A DNA stretch of 64,000 nt, from NCBI GenBank assembly GCA_050946275.1, contig JBMNUM010000006.1, positions 1 to 64,000 of the forward strand, given 5' to 3'. Origin of the DNA: JBMNUM01 sp050946275. Its GTDB lineage: Bacteria; Actinomycetota; Coriobacteriia; Coriobacteriales; CADBOM01. Position numbers and translations under genes: made by a program. The notes beneath the pieces were generated by a model. That model searched no databases, was not told where the DNA came from, and was given only the letters and a program-made list of their open reading frames with translations. This document shows positions 35,201 to 44,024 of the stretch, piece by piece (position 1 is the stretch's first letter; every line of letters begins with the position of its first letter).

Positions 35201-35988
35201 TTTTCCAACCTCTTCGAACCTACTCTTGTATATGTAGCCATTGGCAATCCCAAAGGTTTTCACAAGGGGTTTGATAGAGAAGTAATATGGACACGCCCGG
35301 GTTTACAGCGGCTTTCCCAATTATTCACAAACAGAATCACAAACTGTGGAAAACAATCAGTGAAAAACTCCCTAAGAGTGAAAAAACATAGCACCTGTGA
35401 AAACTTCACATGATTGGCGCCATGTTATCTCCTTGCGATTTGCCCTGATGGCTATTCAGTTGTCATCATCGTTACGATCCCTGGTGCAGTTAGATGATGT
35501 TCAGTGGCGTTTTTCCTGATAGATGTACATTTTTTTCAAAAGCGTATGCTAAAAATTAATACGAAAGAACAGAATGTCAACATCGAAACTTTGTTCGTCG
35601 CTAAAAGTTTTTCACATGCTTTGAGCCGTGAGCATAAGCGTTACTCACAATTTTCACAGTTATTGGAAGCCCTTAAATTTATTTTCTGTTGATAACTCGA
35701 TACAAAAAGGTTCAGGTTGTGAAAATTTGGGAAACTCTGACAGGTGGATACCTTTTGCGCCTGGGGCGCGCGGGAAAGGCTCGGTTGGGTGCAGGTTGAT
35801 CGCCTGTAACACTGCTCGCTAAGTCATATTTATGCCCTGCTTGGCCGGTGCGCCGTTGGTGTGCAATCGCTTACCGATAGAATTTGCCCACGTCTTGAAA
35901 ATATGGTTGCATCGGTTTGACAGGTTAGAAGCGACACTCCTATACTTTCGGTTCGCGCCTAATTCAGGCTTTTGGAAGGAAGATCAAC
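35201..35988. other. Putative origin of replication (oriC)
   Basis: This 788-bp gene-free, AT-rich interval separates divergent dnaA and rpmH, where strand bias flips. DnaA-box-like 9-mers (consensus near T-T-T-T-C-A-C-A): GTTTTCACA 35256-35264, TTATTCACA 35321-35329, TTTTCCACA (minus) 35345-35353, GTTTTCACA (minus) 35396-35404, TTTTTCACA 35608-35616, TTACTCACA 35641-35649, ATTTTCACA 35650-35658, ATTTTCACA (minus) 35718-35726. AT-rich candidate unwinding sequence lies at 35665-35700. Confidence 0.8.
35917..35946 (+). promoter_or_regulatory. rpmH promoter
   Basis: TTGACA (35917-35922), an 18-nt spacer and TATACT (35941-35946), followed by a 36-nt leader with GGAAGGA before rpmH. Confidence 0.7.
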
Positions 35989-36123
35989 ATGAAGAGAACG
36001 TACCAGCCGAATAAGAGGAAAAGGGCCAAGTGCCATGGCTTCAGGGCTCGCATGGCAACCAAGGGTGGCCGCAAGGTTCTTGCCGCGCGCAGGAGGAAGC
36101 AGCGCAAAGAGCTTTGCGTCTAG
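35989..36123 (+). CDS. rpmH: 50S ribosomal protein L34
   Basis: A 44-residue, very basic ribosomal protein (MKRTYQPNKRKRAKCHGFR start, KVLAARRRKQRKEL near the end). It is first gene of the rpmH-rnpA-yidD-yidC-jag cluster that classically flanks oriC. GGAAGGAAG provides the ribosome site. Its C-terminus ends with Cys-Val, a small departure from the family's usual basic end. Confidence 0.97.
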   Translation: MKRTYQPNKRKRAKCHGFRARMATKGGRKVLAARRRKQRKELCV

Positions 36124-36132
36124 GTCTGTTGT

Positions 36133-36507
36133 ATGAGGGGAACGGTTAAGAGCAAGGCCGAGATCGACTCCCTGTTTAAAAATGGCAGGCGATACAAGGC
36201 CCGTGGCCTCATCCTCATAACAAATCCAACACCTGAGCAGCGCGGCCATAGTGGCCGCGTCGCTTATATTGCAGGTAAAAAGCTCGGTAAGGCGCCGTTG
36301 CGCAATAGGGCAAAGCGCCTGATGAGGGAAGCAGTCTCGCGCGCGGGAGGAGCAATTCCCGGAATCGACATGGTGTATGTTGCCCAGGGGAAGCTTCTCG
36401 GCATGGAATTCTCCCAGATCGAGGCGGAGTGCAAACGGCTGCGCGGGCAGGTTTTGGTAGATATAAGCGGGCTTTCTGGAGAACGAACGGCGGCAGGCGA
36501 AGAGTAG
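36133..36507 (+). CDS. rnpA: Ribonuclease P protein component
   Basis: A 124-residue protein subunit of RNase P, needed for 5' maturation of tRNAs. It has FKNGRRYKARG, a central GRVAYIAGKKLGKAP block and the RNRAKRLMREA motif that contacts pre-tRNA and the RNA subunit. It starts 9 nt after rpmH, the usual tight coupling. The RNA subunit gene is not in this window. Confidence 0.95.
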   Translation: MRGTVKSKAEIDSLFKNGRRYKARGLILITNPTPEQRGHSGRVAYIAGKKLGKAPLRNRAKRLMREAVSRAGGAIPGIDMVYVAQGKLLGMEFSQIEAECKRLRGQVLVDISGLSGERTAAGEE

Positions 36508-36543
36508 CCGGTTATTTTCGTTGCGGCGAGGACGGCGGGTTAT

Positions 36544-36795
36544 ATGGAGAACAAGCACAAGATAATGCGTTTCGTTCGGTCTATACCCAAATATATTGTG
36601 CTTGGGCTCATACGTTTCTATCGCGCATGCATTTCGCCCCTCCTGCCGCCTAGCTGTCGCTATGTTCCAACGTGTTCCGAATATGCGATAATTGCAGTTC
36701 AGCGTTATGGGGCACTCAAGGGCTCATTCCTGGCGTTGAAAAGAATTGGAAGGTGCCATCCTTTCCATGAGGGCGGGTACGACCCCGTGCCGTAA
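36544..36795 (+). CDS. yidD: Membrane protein insertion efficiency factor YidD
   Basis: An 83-residue YidD: FYRACISPLLPPSCRYVPTCSEYA with the conserved Cys pair and an amphipathic N-terminus, ending in GRCHPFHEGGYDPVP. It assists YidC-dependent insertion at the inner face of the membrane. Position between rnpA and yidC is canonical. Confidence 0.94.
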   Translation: MENKHKIMRFVRSIPKYIVLGLIRFYRACISPLLPPSCRYVPTCSEYAIIAVQRYGALKGSFLALKRIGRCHPFHEGGYDPVP

Positions 36796-36828
36796 GGCGA
36801 GGAGCGGCAGGATAGTTGGAGGTTCGCC

Positions 36829-37587
36829 GTGTGGGCGGCATTTCAAGACTGGATCTTTGACGTAATCAATTGGTTCTACGAATTCGTCGGCGACTGGGGC
36901 CTGGCAATCATCATCGTCACTATCATCTTCAGGCTCATCATCACGCCTTTGGTCGTCAAGCAGACGAAGTCGAACTACGCGATGCAAAAGCTGAACCCGA
37001 AGATGCAGGAAATCCGTGCTCTTTATGCGGATGATCCGCAGAAACAGCAGCAGGAGACGCAGAAGCTCTACTCCGAGGCGAAGTTCAACCCAATTAGCGG
37101 TTGTCTTCCCATCATTTTGCAGATGCCGATCTTCATCGCGCTGTTCCAGGTGCTTCGTTCCCTGACAGAGCGAGTCGACCCTGGCACGGTTCTGACGTTC
37201 TATGGCATTCTCCCCGATTTGTCGCTCTCGCCGCAGCAGGCGTTTAATACAGGCGGCCTTCTCTACTGCATTCCGTACTACATCACGGTCGCGCTGTTCG
37301 CGGTTTCGATTCTGGTTCCCATGCTGCTCAATGGCCAGGCCAGGGACAAGAAGACGCTCATCATGTCGTTCGTCATGGTTATGTTCATGGCATGGATCGG
37401 TGTCTCCTCGCCCGCCGGCGTGCTCTTGTTCTGGGTTGCTTCCTCGATCATCGGTATCCTCACCCAGCAGATCCTCATGAGGAAGTACAAGAAAGAGGAC
37501 GAGGTTAAGGAAGCCGCTGAGGTTAAGCCTGTCAAGGTTAACGTTGCCCGCAAGGAGAAGAAGGCGCGCCCCACGAAGAAGCGCTAG
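36829..37587 (+). CDS. yidC: Membrane insertase YidC/OxaI
   Basis: A 252-residue Gram-positive-type insertase without the large periplasmic domain. Helices run at about 22-42, 115-125, 155-175, 180-200 and 205-225; the conserved Arg in the first helix (IIFRLIITPL) and the CLPIILQMPIFIALFQVL block are seen. The C-terminal tail is very basic and may bind ribosomes. The start codon is GTG with TTGGAGG upstream. It does not show a lipobox near the start. Confidence 0.93.
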   Translation: MWAAFQDWIFDVINWFYEFVGDWGLAIIIVTIIFRLIITPLVVKQTKSNYAMQKLNPKMQEIRALYADDPQKQQQETQKLYSEAKFNPISGCLPIILQMPIFIALFQVLRSLTERVDPGTVLTFYGILPDLSLSPQQAFNTGGLLYCIPYYITVALFAVSILVPMLLNGQARDKKTLIMSFVMVMFMAWIGVSSPAGVLLFWVASSIIGILTQQILMRKYKKEDEVKEAAEVKPVKVNVARKEKKARPTKKR

Positions 37588-37631
37588 AGCGTTAACGCTT
37601 GGCTCCCATAGTTGAGAACGGAGAAGGTGTA

Positions 37632-38366
37632 ATGGAAGAGAAGCATTTCGCCGGCACCTCGATCATGGATGCCGCCGAGAAGGCTGCAGCTGAGTATGGT
37701 TGTGGTGTCGATGATCTCGATTACGAGCTTGTCGCCGAGGATGACGGGAACAAGGAGTACAACGATCCCGATAACCCCGTTGAGATAGTCGTCTATGGTG
37801 TCATCGAGCAGGAGGCCCCGGCACAGGAAGCCGCGCCGCGCCCCTCCTCGCATGATTCCGAGTCCCACTCGCTCCCCCGCAAGGACCCCGCCTCGCTGAG
37901 CGAGGAGGAATTCGACTTCATTGCCGACACTGCGACGGAGACTATCAGGGATATCCTGAAGTACTTTGGTGCGGAAGGCTCGGAAATCGACGAGTATGAG
38001 GGTGACGAGGGCGAGATTATCCTCGACGTCGTCGGCTCCGAGCTCGCTTATCTCATCGGACGTCACGGCAGGACGCTCGATGCCTTCCAGTTCCTGGTCA
38101 CCTCCATTACCAACAAGAAGCTCGGCTTCCGCGTGCCCGTCACCGTTGACGTGGAGGGTTACAAGAACCGCCGAAAGGAGAAGATCGAGAACATGGCGCT
38201 TAACGCTGCGTCTCGCGCTGTCAGGCAGGGCGGCGAGGTTCGTATGCGCCCGATGTCTCCGTATGAGCGTCGTATCGTCCACCTTGCTCTTCGCGAAAAC
38301 GATCGCGTCGAGACGTATTCCGAGGGCGAGGATCCCTCGCGCTACGTCATTATCAAGGCGAAGTAG
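37632..38366 (+). CDS. jag: KhpB/Jag RNA-binding protein
   Basis: A 244-residue protein: Jag-N domain (about 1-50), a variable acidic/Pro linker, a KH domain with LIGRHGRTLDAFQFLV, and the C-terminal R3H domain (AVRQGGEVRMRPMSPYERRIVHLAL). It partners with KhpA (23613-23855). The ATG at 37632 follows GAGAAGG. It is the last gene of the rpmH cluster and ends at a clear terminator. Confidence 0.92.
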   Translation: MEEKHFAGTSIMDAAEKAAAEYGCGVDDLDYELVAEDDGNKEYNDPDNPVEIVVYGVIEQEAPAQEAAPRPSSHDSESHSLPRKDPASLSEEEFDFIADTATETIRDILKYFGAEGSEIDEYEGDEGEIILDVVGSELAYLIGRHGRTLDAFQFLVTSITNKKLGFRVPVTVDVEGYKNRRKEKIENMALNAASRAVRQGGEVRMRPMSPYERRIVHLALRENDRVETYSEGEDPSRYVIIKAK

Positions 38367-38392
38367 TCTCTCTGCGATAAACGTGCACTGAC

Positions 38393-38422
38393 GCCCGGCA
38401 TCTTTTGATGCCGGGCTTTTTT
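38393..38422 (+). terminator. Terminator after jag
   Basis: GCCCGGCATC/GATGCCGGGC, a perfect 10-bp stem with a TTTT loop, followed by TTTTTT. A textbook Rho-independent terminator. Confidence 0.9.
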
Positions 38423-38640
38423 ATGCCTCTAGGTATAGGCATTGATGGACTGTCGACTAGAAAGGATGAAGATAGACGGTCGGTGATCTAGTAGGCATTC
38501 TGTACAATAACAATGCGTTGTCTGCGTTTGGACAACGTATAGTGCCTTAAATAGAAACACGTTCTATGCCAATTATCCATGCCTCGTTGGTTTTTGGCAG
38601 AAAACGTACTTGATATGCGGATTGAAGAGGAGCGAGAGCA

Positions 38641-39309
38641 ATGGAGAGGCTCGAGGATGCGAACCTCCAGACAATCAAGCTGTATCTCAAGCGGATGCTG
38701 GAAATCAACAAGTCGATCAATCTGACTGCGGTGCGTGATTATGATAAGGGACTGGTTCTCCATGTAGAGGATTCCCTCGAAGGACTGGGTTTAGCACGGA
38801 CGCTGCTTGAGGGCCGGATGGCAGACATCGGAAGTGGATGTGGGTTCCCTGGAGTTGCCCTTGCGGTTGCGTTGCAGGCGCCTTGTGACCTTATCGATTC
38901 ATCGACCAAGAAGATGAAGGCTGTGTCTTCTTTGCTTGGCGACCTGGGTTTAGGAGACCTGATCGCGACCCATCCTGCTCGTCTGGAAGAGTACGCGCTT
39001 GATAATCCCTCTTGCTACAACTTGATTACAGCGAGGGCTCTCGCTTCTATAAGAGTCGTCCTCGAGCTGGCATCTCCCCTGCTTGAGCTAGGAGGGCACC
39101 TGCTGTTGTACAAGTCTTCGAAGGTCGAGGAAGAGCTTGCTGAGGCTGAGCCGATGGCAGACAAGGTCGGGATGGCCTTTGCTAGTAGGAAGGACGTGGA
39201 GCTTAGCAATGGAGATCCACGGAGCCTCGTCGTGTTCAAAAAGGTCCACGAGCCCCTCGTAGATCTTCCTAGAAGAGTCGGAAAGGCCCAAAAGAGCCCG
39301 CTGATCTAA
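38641..39309 (+). CDS. rsmG: 16S rRNA (guanine527-N7)-methyltransferase
   Basis: A 222-residue RsmG (GidB). INLTAVRDYDKGLVLHVEDSL and the SAM-binding ADIGSGCGFPGVALAV are conserved, as is the NLITARALASIRVVLEL block. It methylates G527 in the 530 loop; loss gives low-level streptomycin resistance in other species. GAGGAGCGAG precedes the ATG. It lies between jag and parAB as usual. Confidence 0.94.
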   Translation: MERLEDANLQTIKLYLKRMLEINKSINLTAVRDYDKGLVLHVEDSLEGLGLARTLLEGRMADIGSGCGFPGVALAVALQAPCDLIDSSTKKMKAVSSLLGDLGLGDLIATHPARLEEYALDNPSCYNLITARALASIRVVLELASPLLELGGHLLLYKSSKVEEELAEAEPMADKVGMAFASRKDVELSNGDPRSLVVFKKVHEPLVDLPRRVGKAQKSPLI

Positions 39310-39366
39310 TCGCTCTCTCCTGCACGAGTTGTCGGCCGAGCATGCCGCTCAGAAGCCCTACGAGCA

Positions 39367-39414
39367 TTTCACATGAAATCTTCCGTGCTTCAACATCGGA
39401 CTTTTCACGTGAAA
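39367..39414. promoter_or_regulatory. Two parS-like sites upstream of parA
   Basis: TTTCACATGAAA (39367-39378) and TTTCACGTGAAA (39403-39414). The second equals the core of the consensus parS (TGTTTCACGTGAAACA) and is the best ParB-binding candidate in the window; the first has one central pair changed. Confidence 0.7.
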
Positions 39415-39553
39415 TGTCACAGGTACATTACGCCTACGGACCAGTGGATTTAACGATGCCGTCGTAATATTTCGACAGGTATTCCACAACTATTTCAAGT
39501 ATCGACAACGTTTAGCGCTCATCCTATAATCACGGTTCCAAGAAAGGAGCACG

Positions 39554-40342
39554 ATGGGCAACAAGAAAGACAAGAATCGCAACACGAACGTCATCGCGAT
39601 CATCAACCAAAAAGGCGGGGTGGGAAAGTCCACCACCGCGATTAACCTCGCCGCTGCACTCGGGGAAAAGGGGCGCAAGGTCCTCCTTGTCGACCTCGAC
39701 CCTCAGGGCAACGCTACGAGCGGCATTGGCGGCGAGAAGGTTCGGGGTGCAGGGTGCGTGTATGATTGCCTGCTTAACGGCGTTCCGATGGAAGAAGTCT
39801 TGCAGAAAGTCAACACCAAGGGAGTGCATCTCATTCCGGCGACCATCAACCTCGCTGGCGCTGAGGTTGAGCTCGTGTCGATCATCTCTCGCGAGACCAG
39901 ACTCAAGGAAGCCCTCGCTCCCATCAAGGACAAGTATGATTTTGTTCTCATCGACTGTCCGCCGTCCCTGGGACTTCTCACCATCAATGCTTTGACGGCT
40001 GCAGACTCCATGATCATCCCGATTCAATGCGAGTTCTACGCGCTCGAGGGAGTGTCGAAGCTTCTCGAGTCCGTGAAGCTCGTCAAGACCCACACGAACC
40101 CCACCCTCGAGATATTCGGCATCCTCTTGACGATGTATGACAAGCGCACGCTTCTGTGCAAGCAGGTTGCCGAGGAGGTCCGCACCTTCTTCGGTGACCA
40201 GGTGTTCGAGACGAATATCCCGAGAACGGTGAAGCTTGCCGAAGCTCCGAGCTACGGAGAAGCCATCACCCAATATATGCCGGACAGCAAGGGCGCAAAG
40301 GCCTATAGAAAGCTCGCCAAGGAAGTGATTGAACGTGGCTAA
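39554..40342 (+). CDS. parA: Chromosome partitioning ATPase ParA/Soj
   Basis: A 262-residue ParA: INQKGGVGKSTT (deviant Walker A with signature Lys), LVDLDPQGNATS (Walker A'), and LIDCPPSLGLLTINAL (Walker B). The N-terminus has a short Lys/Asn-rich extension and no helix-turn-helix, so it is the chromosomal (short) type. A TATAAT lies about 27 nt upstream and AAAGGAG precedes the ATG. It overlaps parB by 8 bp. Confidence 0.96.
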   Translation: MGNKKDKNRNTNVIAIINQKGGVGKSTTAINLAAALGEKGRKVLLVDLDPQGNATSGIGGEKVRGAGCVYDCLLNGVPMEEVLQKVNTKGVHLIPATINLAGAEVELVSIISRETRLKEALAPIKDKYDFVLIDCPPSLGLLTINALTAADSMIIPIQCEFYALEGVSKLLESVKLVKTHTNPTLEIFGILLTMYDKRTLLCKQVAEEVRTFFGDQVFETNIPRTVKLAEAPSYGEAITQYMPDSKGAKAYRKLAKEVIERG

Positions 40343-41273
40343 AGGAAGAGGACTGGGCAAGGGCCTGTCATCGTTGATGGGCAGTGCATCCATCGAGGTC
40401 TCGGTAGACGAAGGGCAGGAGACCAAGAGCGAGGAAATGAGCCTCGCCCTCATCTCGCCGAATCCGAATCAGCCTCGAAGCATTTTCGACGAGGAGAAGA
40501 TCGCCGAGCTTGCCGCGTCGATTAAGAAAGACGGTTTGCTACAACCGATTCTCGTGCGTCCTTATGGAGATGGGTACCAGATTGTCGCCGGAGAGAGGCG
40601 CTATCAGGCCAGCAAGAAGGCAGGGCTGGTCTCCATTCCCGTTCGCATCCTCGAGGTTGATGATGTCCAAGCGCAGGAAATCGCTCTCATCGAGAACCTG
40701 CAACGAGATGACCTGAATCCCATCGAGGAGGCATGGGGCTATCGTCGTCTGATGGAAGACGGCAACTATAAGCAGAAGGACCTTGCTGAGATCATGAGCA
40801 AGAATCCTTCGACCATATCGAACGCGCTGAGGCTGCTTGATCTGCCCGATGAGGTGCAGGAGCTCATGTACGACGGCAAGCTGAGTGCGGGTCATGCAAG
40901 AGCCGTGCTGTCGCTGCCCGTCGAGAACGAGGAGCGCCGCATCGCCCTGGCGCGGAAGATAGCCGAGGAGAAGCTTTCGGTCCGCGAAGCCGAGGCTGCC
41001 GCGAAGCTCGCGCTGCTGCAAGGTATTGAGAGGGCGAAGAAGGAGCCGACCCCAAAGACGTTCAAGCAGGCGGCCCGCAAGCTGCGCAAGCGCCTCGATG
41101 CCTCGGTCAAGGTCAGGACGGTTCGTGGTAGGAACAAGATCGAGATCGAGTTCATAGACGAGAGGGACCTCTCGAGGATTTTCGGCATCCTCACCAACGG
41201 CGAGATGCTGGATGCGGGATCTCGTGGGCTGACGCTTGGTCTCGAGGAACAGGGAGATGCGGATGAGCAGTAA
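40335..41273 (+). CDS. parB: Chromosome partitioning protein ParB/Spo0J
   Basis: A 312-residue ParB. GLGKGLSSLMG at the N-terminus, the GERRYQASKKAGLVSIPVRI CTP-binding/arginine-rich motif, a helix-turn-helix around YKQKDLAEIMSKNPSTISNALRLL, and a C-terminal dimer region. The GTG start at 40335 restores the usual MAKGRGLGKGL; an earlier in-frame TTG is less likely. It would load on the parS-like sites nearby. Confidence 0.95.
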   Translation: MAKGRGLGKGLSSLMGSASIEVSVDEGQETKSEEMSLALISPNPNQPRSIFDEEKIAELAASIKKDGLLQPILVRPYGDGYQIVAGERRYQASKKAGLVSIPVRILEVDDVQAQEIALIENLQRDDLNPIEEAWGYRRLMEDGNYKQKDLAEIMSKNPSTISNALRLLDLPDEVQELMYDGKLSAGHARAVLSLPVENEERRIALARKIAEEKLSVREAEAAAKLALLQGIERAKKEPTPKTFKQAARKLRKRLDASVKVRTVRGRNKIEIEFIDERDLSRIFGILTNGEMLDAGSRGLTLGLEEQGDADEQ

Positions 41274-41529
41274 CAAGGCTGCCGTCTTCGGAGGAATCAT
41301 CGGCTTCTCGATCGCCCTCGGTGTCCTCATCTCACAGGACAAGGGGCTGAAAAGGGAGGCGACCGACCAGCTTCGCACCGTGTTGAAGACGACGGGGAAG
41401 CTGGTCCGCCATTACCGTGACCTCGGCAATAGGATAGCGGGCCCGGATGCGCCGGACTCCGCGGAAAAGCCTGCCTGGGACCGAGTTCTCGAGAACGTCA
41501 GGGCAAAGCAAACCGACTCAGAGCTATAA
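41263..41529 (+). CDS. Small membrane protein downstream of parB
   Basis: An 88-residue protein with one N-terminal helix (AVFGGIIGFSIALGVLIS) and a charged C-terminal part predicted to be cytoplasmic. The pattern resembles YtxH-like small proteins but no family is assigned. It overlaps the end of parB by 11 bp with GGGAG upstream of the ATG at 41263, so it is likely translated from the same transcript. Conservation was not checked. Confidence 0.6.
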   Translation: MSSNKAAVFGGIIGFSIALGVLISQDKGLKREATDQLRTVLKTTGKLVRHYRDLGNRIAGPDAPDSAEKPAWDRVLENVRAKQTDSEL

Positions 41530-41549
41530 GAGCGCCTGAGGCGAACTAC

Positions 41550-42593
41550 TCAGGCCTCATCCTGCGAGAAGTAATTCTGCAGGAGCTGCCCGCATGCTCC
41601 CTGGATATCCGAACCGCGCGAGTTGCGAATCGTCGCCTCGATGCCCTTGGCGTTCAAGGCATCGCAGAAATCCTGGAGTCTCGACGGATCGGACGGCTTG
41701 AACCTCGAACCCTCCACCTTGTTGAGCGGAATCAGGTTCACATGGCAGAGCATCTTGCGGCAATATTCGACGAGGGCATCGCGCTCCTCAGGCGAATCGT
41801 TGACTCCGAACATGAGCGCATACTCGAACGTCGGGCGCCTTCCCGTCGCCTCCGAGTATGAGACGAGCGAGTCGCGAAGGCGATCGAGCCCATATGCGCT
41901 CACACCCGGCATGATCTTGTCTCTCGTGCGTTGGACTGCGGAGTGAAGTGATACGGCGAGGGTGAATTGCTCCGGCTCGAGGGCGAGTCGCCTGATCATC
42001 GGAATCACGCCGCAGGTCGAGATGGTCATGTGGCGGGCTCCGATGTTCGCGCCCGCGGGCGAGTTGAGGAAGCGAAGGGCGCCGAGCGTCGCGTCATAGT
42101 TCAGGAACGGCTCTCCCTGCCCCATGGCAACGGCATTGGTCACACGCCTGCCGAAGTCGTCGCCAATAAGGGTGACCTGGTCGACGATTTCTCCCGGCGC
42201 AAGATTGCGCAGGAACCCTCCCTTGCCGGTTGCGCAGAAAGCGCATCCCATGGGACATCCTGCCTGGGTCGAGAAGCACACGGTCAGCCGGTTTTTGGAG
42301 GGGATGCCCACGGCCTCTACAAGCGCTCCGTCTGCATAGCGGATGACGTACTTGCGCGTGCCATCTGTTGAGGTGAGCTTCTCCGCGACGGTGGCGGTGT
42401 GGAGGGGCAGCTCGTCAGCCAGCCGCTCGCGCAGCGCCTTGGGAAGGTTTGTCATCTCGTCGTATGAGGTTGCCTTCTTCGCATAAATCCACTCCTCGAG
42501 CTGTTTTGCTCGAAACGCTGGCAGTCCAAGCTCTGCGACAAGCTCCTTTATACCCTCTCGGTCGTAAGCTTTGATTCCCGCGACATCGGGCAT
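41550..42593 (-). CDS. rlmN: 23S rRNA/tRNA A2503/A37 C2-methyltransferase RlmN
   Basis: A radical-SAM enzyme of 347 residues from the ATG at 42593. AGCPMGCAFCATG carries the CxxxCxxC cluster, followed by the GGFLRNLAPGEIVDQV block and NAVAMGQGEPFLNYD; GSDIQGACGQL near the C-terminus holds the second catalytic Cys. It methylates A2503 of 23S rRNA and A37 of some tRNAs. The start is uncertain: an in-frame ATG at 42656 is possible, and no strong ribosome site precedes either. Confidence 0.93.
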   Translation of the reverse strand: MPDVAGIKAYDREGIKELVAELGLPAFRAKQLEEWIYAKKATSYDEMTNLPKALRERLADELPLHTATVAEKLTSTDGTRKYVIRYADGALVEAVGIPSKNRLTVCFSTQAGCPMGCAFCATGKGGFLRNLAPGEIVDQVTLIGDDFGRRVTNAVAMGQGEPFLNYDATLGALRFLNSPAGANIGARHMTISTCGVIPMIRRLALEPEQFTLAVSLHSAVQRTRDKIMPGVSAYGLDRLRDSLVSYSEATGRRPTFEYALMFGVNDSPEERDALVEYCRKMLCHVNLIPLNKVEGSRFKPSDPSRLQDFCDALNAKGIEATIRNSRGSDIQGACGQLLQNYFSQDEA

Positions 42594-42812
42594 TGTCCTG
42601 CTCAAGGCGGCCCCCTTTGAATCGTGTTGCAAGGTTCTCCCCACATCACCTCGCATTGATACGTATAACAATATCATGCTCTGCGAGACCCGCGATGCGG
42701 CGATGACGATGACCATTTCTTCTCCGCACGATCATTGCTGGTGGGTCGCAGTGCAGTGCCTTTGCCGGGCGAGTCGCCCGACGCGGTGTCCGCATGGGGT
42801 ACCATACTTCGC

Positions 42813-44012
42813 ATGAGTCAAACACCAAGACATCTGGCCAAGCACAGCTCCAACGAGCCTTCCCATACGAGCGGGGGCGCTTCCGCACCCCGCCATCTTA
42901 AGAAGAGCGCTCCGGCCAGCTCCTCGCAAGGTGCAGACCGTGCGGGAGGTGGCCAAGTCAGGCCGGAGGCGAAGAGAAGAGCCTCCCTTCCGAGCATCGA
43001 TCAGCCGACCGCTGCTCGCCAGCAATCTCGTCCCGCTCAGGCACCGCAGCCCGCCCAGGTACAGATGCCCACGAAGCGCAGGCGTCGAAAATGGCCAATC
43101 GTGCTCGTCATCATCGTCGTGATCGTCGCACTCGCCGGGGGGAGCGCGTTCGCTTGGACGCACGGCTGGTTCAAGGGCACCTCGCTCGAGGCCACTTCCG
43201 ACAACATCGCGACGGTGTTCACCGGAGTGCGTTTTGACAAGGAGTCGACGATCAAAGCCGTCAAAGAGGGCATGATCGAGGGAACAGCTGACGAATGTAA
43301 AGAAACTTTGCAGGAGAGCGAGGAGGTCGTTGAATACCAGGTCTCGCATGACGGCTTCCCCACGCCCCTCGTCGCAGAATATGACGGTGTGCTGATCCAC
43401 AGTCCCGTTCATCCGAGAAATCTCAACGGCGTCCTCTTCCATCAAGCCGCCACCAAGTACGGTCTCCCGCTCGAAACGAAGATGCCCGATGCCGAAGAGG
43501 AGAAGGTCTTTAAGACGAAGAGCTACGATTTCGCGAAGCTCGAAGATCAAGCCGAGGGCGACGAGTATCTCAAGGGCAAGGCGCTCCATCTCTGGCGCCG
43601 CGGCACGCCCACGGAGATGGACAGCTCGATTGACGTTGGGGCCGAGGCGGGCGACCCTGTGTATGCGCCCGTAACGGGCACGGTCGTCCTGGTGCGCACC
43701 TACCGCCTCTACGACACTTGCGACGACTACGAGATTCACATCCAGCCGGATGGCCGTGACGACCTCGACGTCGTCGAGATCCACATCACGGATGTCACCG
43801 TGAAAGCTGGCGACAAGGTCGTCGGTGGTGTGACTCCCATGGCGAAGGTGCGCGACTTGGCGGCGGAGGATATCACGGACATCCAGCTGGCGTTCTATAC
43901 CAAGCCCGCCCATGGAAACCACACTCACGTGCAGGTCAACGACGTGAACTACAAGGATAAAGACGGCAAGACATACCGCGAGACGCGGCTCAAAGGCGCG
44001 ATCAAAGTGTAG
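42813..44012 (+). CDS. Membrane-anchored M23-like domain protein, incomplete active site
   Basis: A 399-residue protein: about 90 residues rich in Ser, Pro, Gln and Arg (cytoplasmic), a KRRRRK stop-transfer motif, one helix (WPIVLVIIVVIVALAGGSAFAW), and an extracellular part ending in a peptidase-M23-like fold. The strand SIDVGAEAGDPVYAPVTGTVV matches the M23 core and HGNHTHVQV holds the HxH pair, but the His of the usual HxxxD motif is Asp here (DSSID). It may therefore be non-catalytic, like EnvC/NlpD-type activators. A TACCAT ends 7 nt before the ATG, so the mRNA may be leaderless. Confidence 0.7.
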   Translation: MSQTPRHLAKHSSNEPSHTSGGASAPRHLKKSAPASSSQGADRAGGGQVRPEAKRRASLPSIDQPTAARQQSRPAQAPQPAQVQMPTKRRRRKWPIVLVIIVVIVALAGGSAFAWTHGWFKGTSLEATSDNIATVFTGVRFDKESTIKAVKEGMIEGTADECKETLQESEEVVEYQVSHDGFPTPLVAEYDGVLIHSPVHPRNLNGVLFHQAATKYGLPLETKMPDAEEEKVFKTKSYDFAKLEDQAEGDEYLKGKALHLWRRGTPTEMDSSIDVGAEAGDPVYAPVTGTVVLVRTYRLYDTCDDYEIHIQPDGRDDLDVVEIHITDVTVKAGDKVVGGVTPMAKVRDLAAEDITDIQLAFYTKPAHGNHTHVQVNDVNYKDKDGKTYRETRLKGAIKV

Positions 44013-44024
44013 CGGGGAAGCGCT

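Noticed and set aside
35201..35988. Small plus-strand open frames inside the origin region
   Set aside because: They overlap DnaA-box-like sites, have no ribosome sites and differ in composition from nearby genes.
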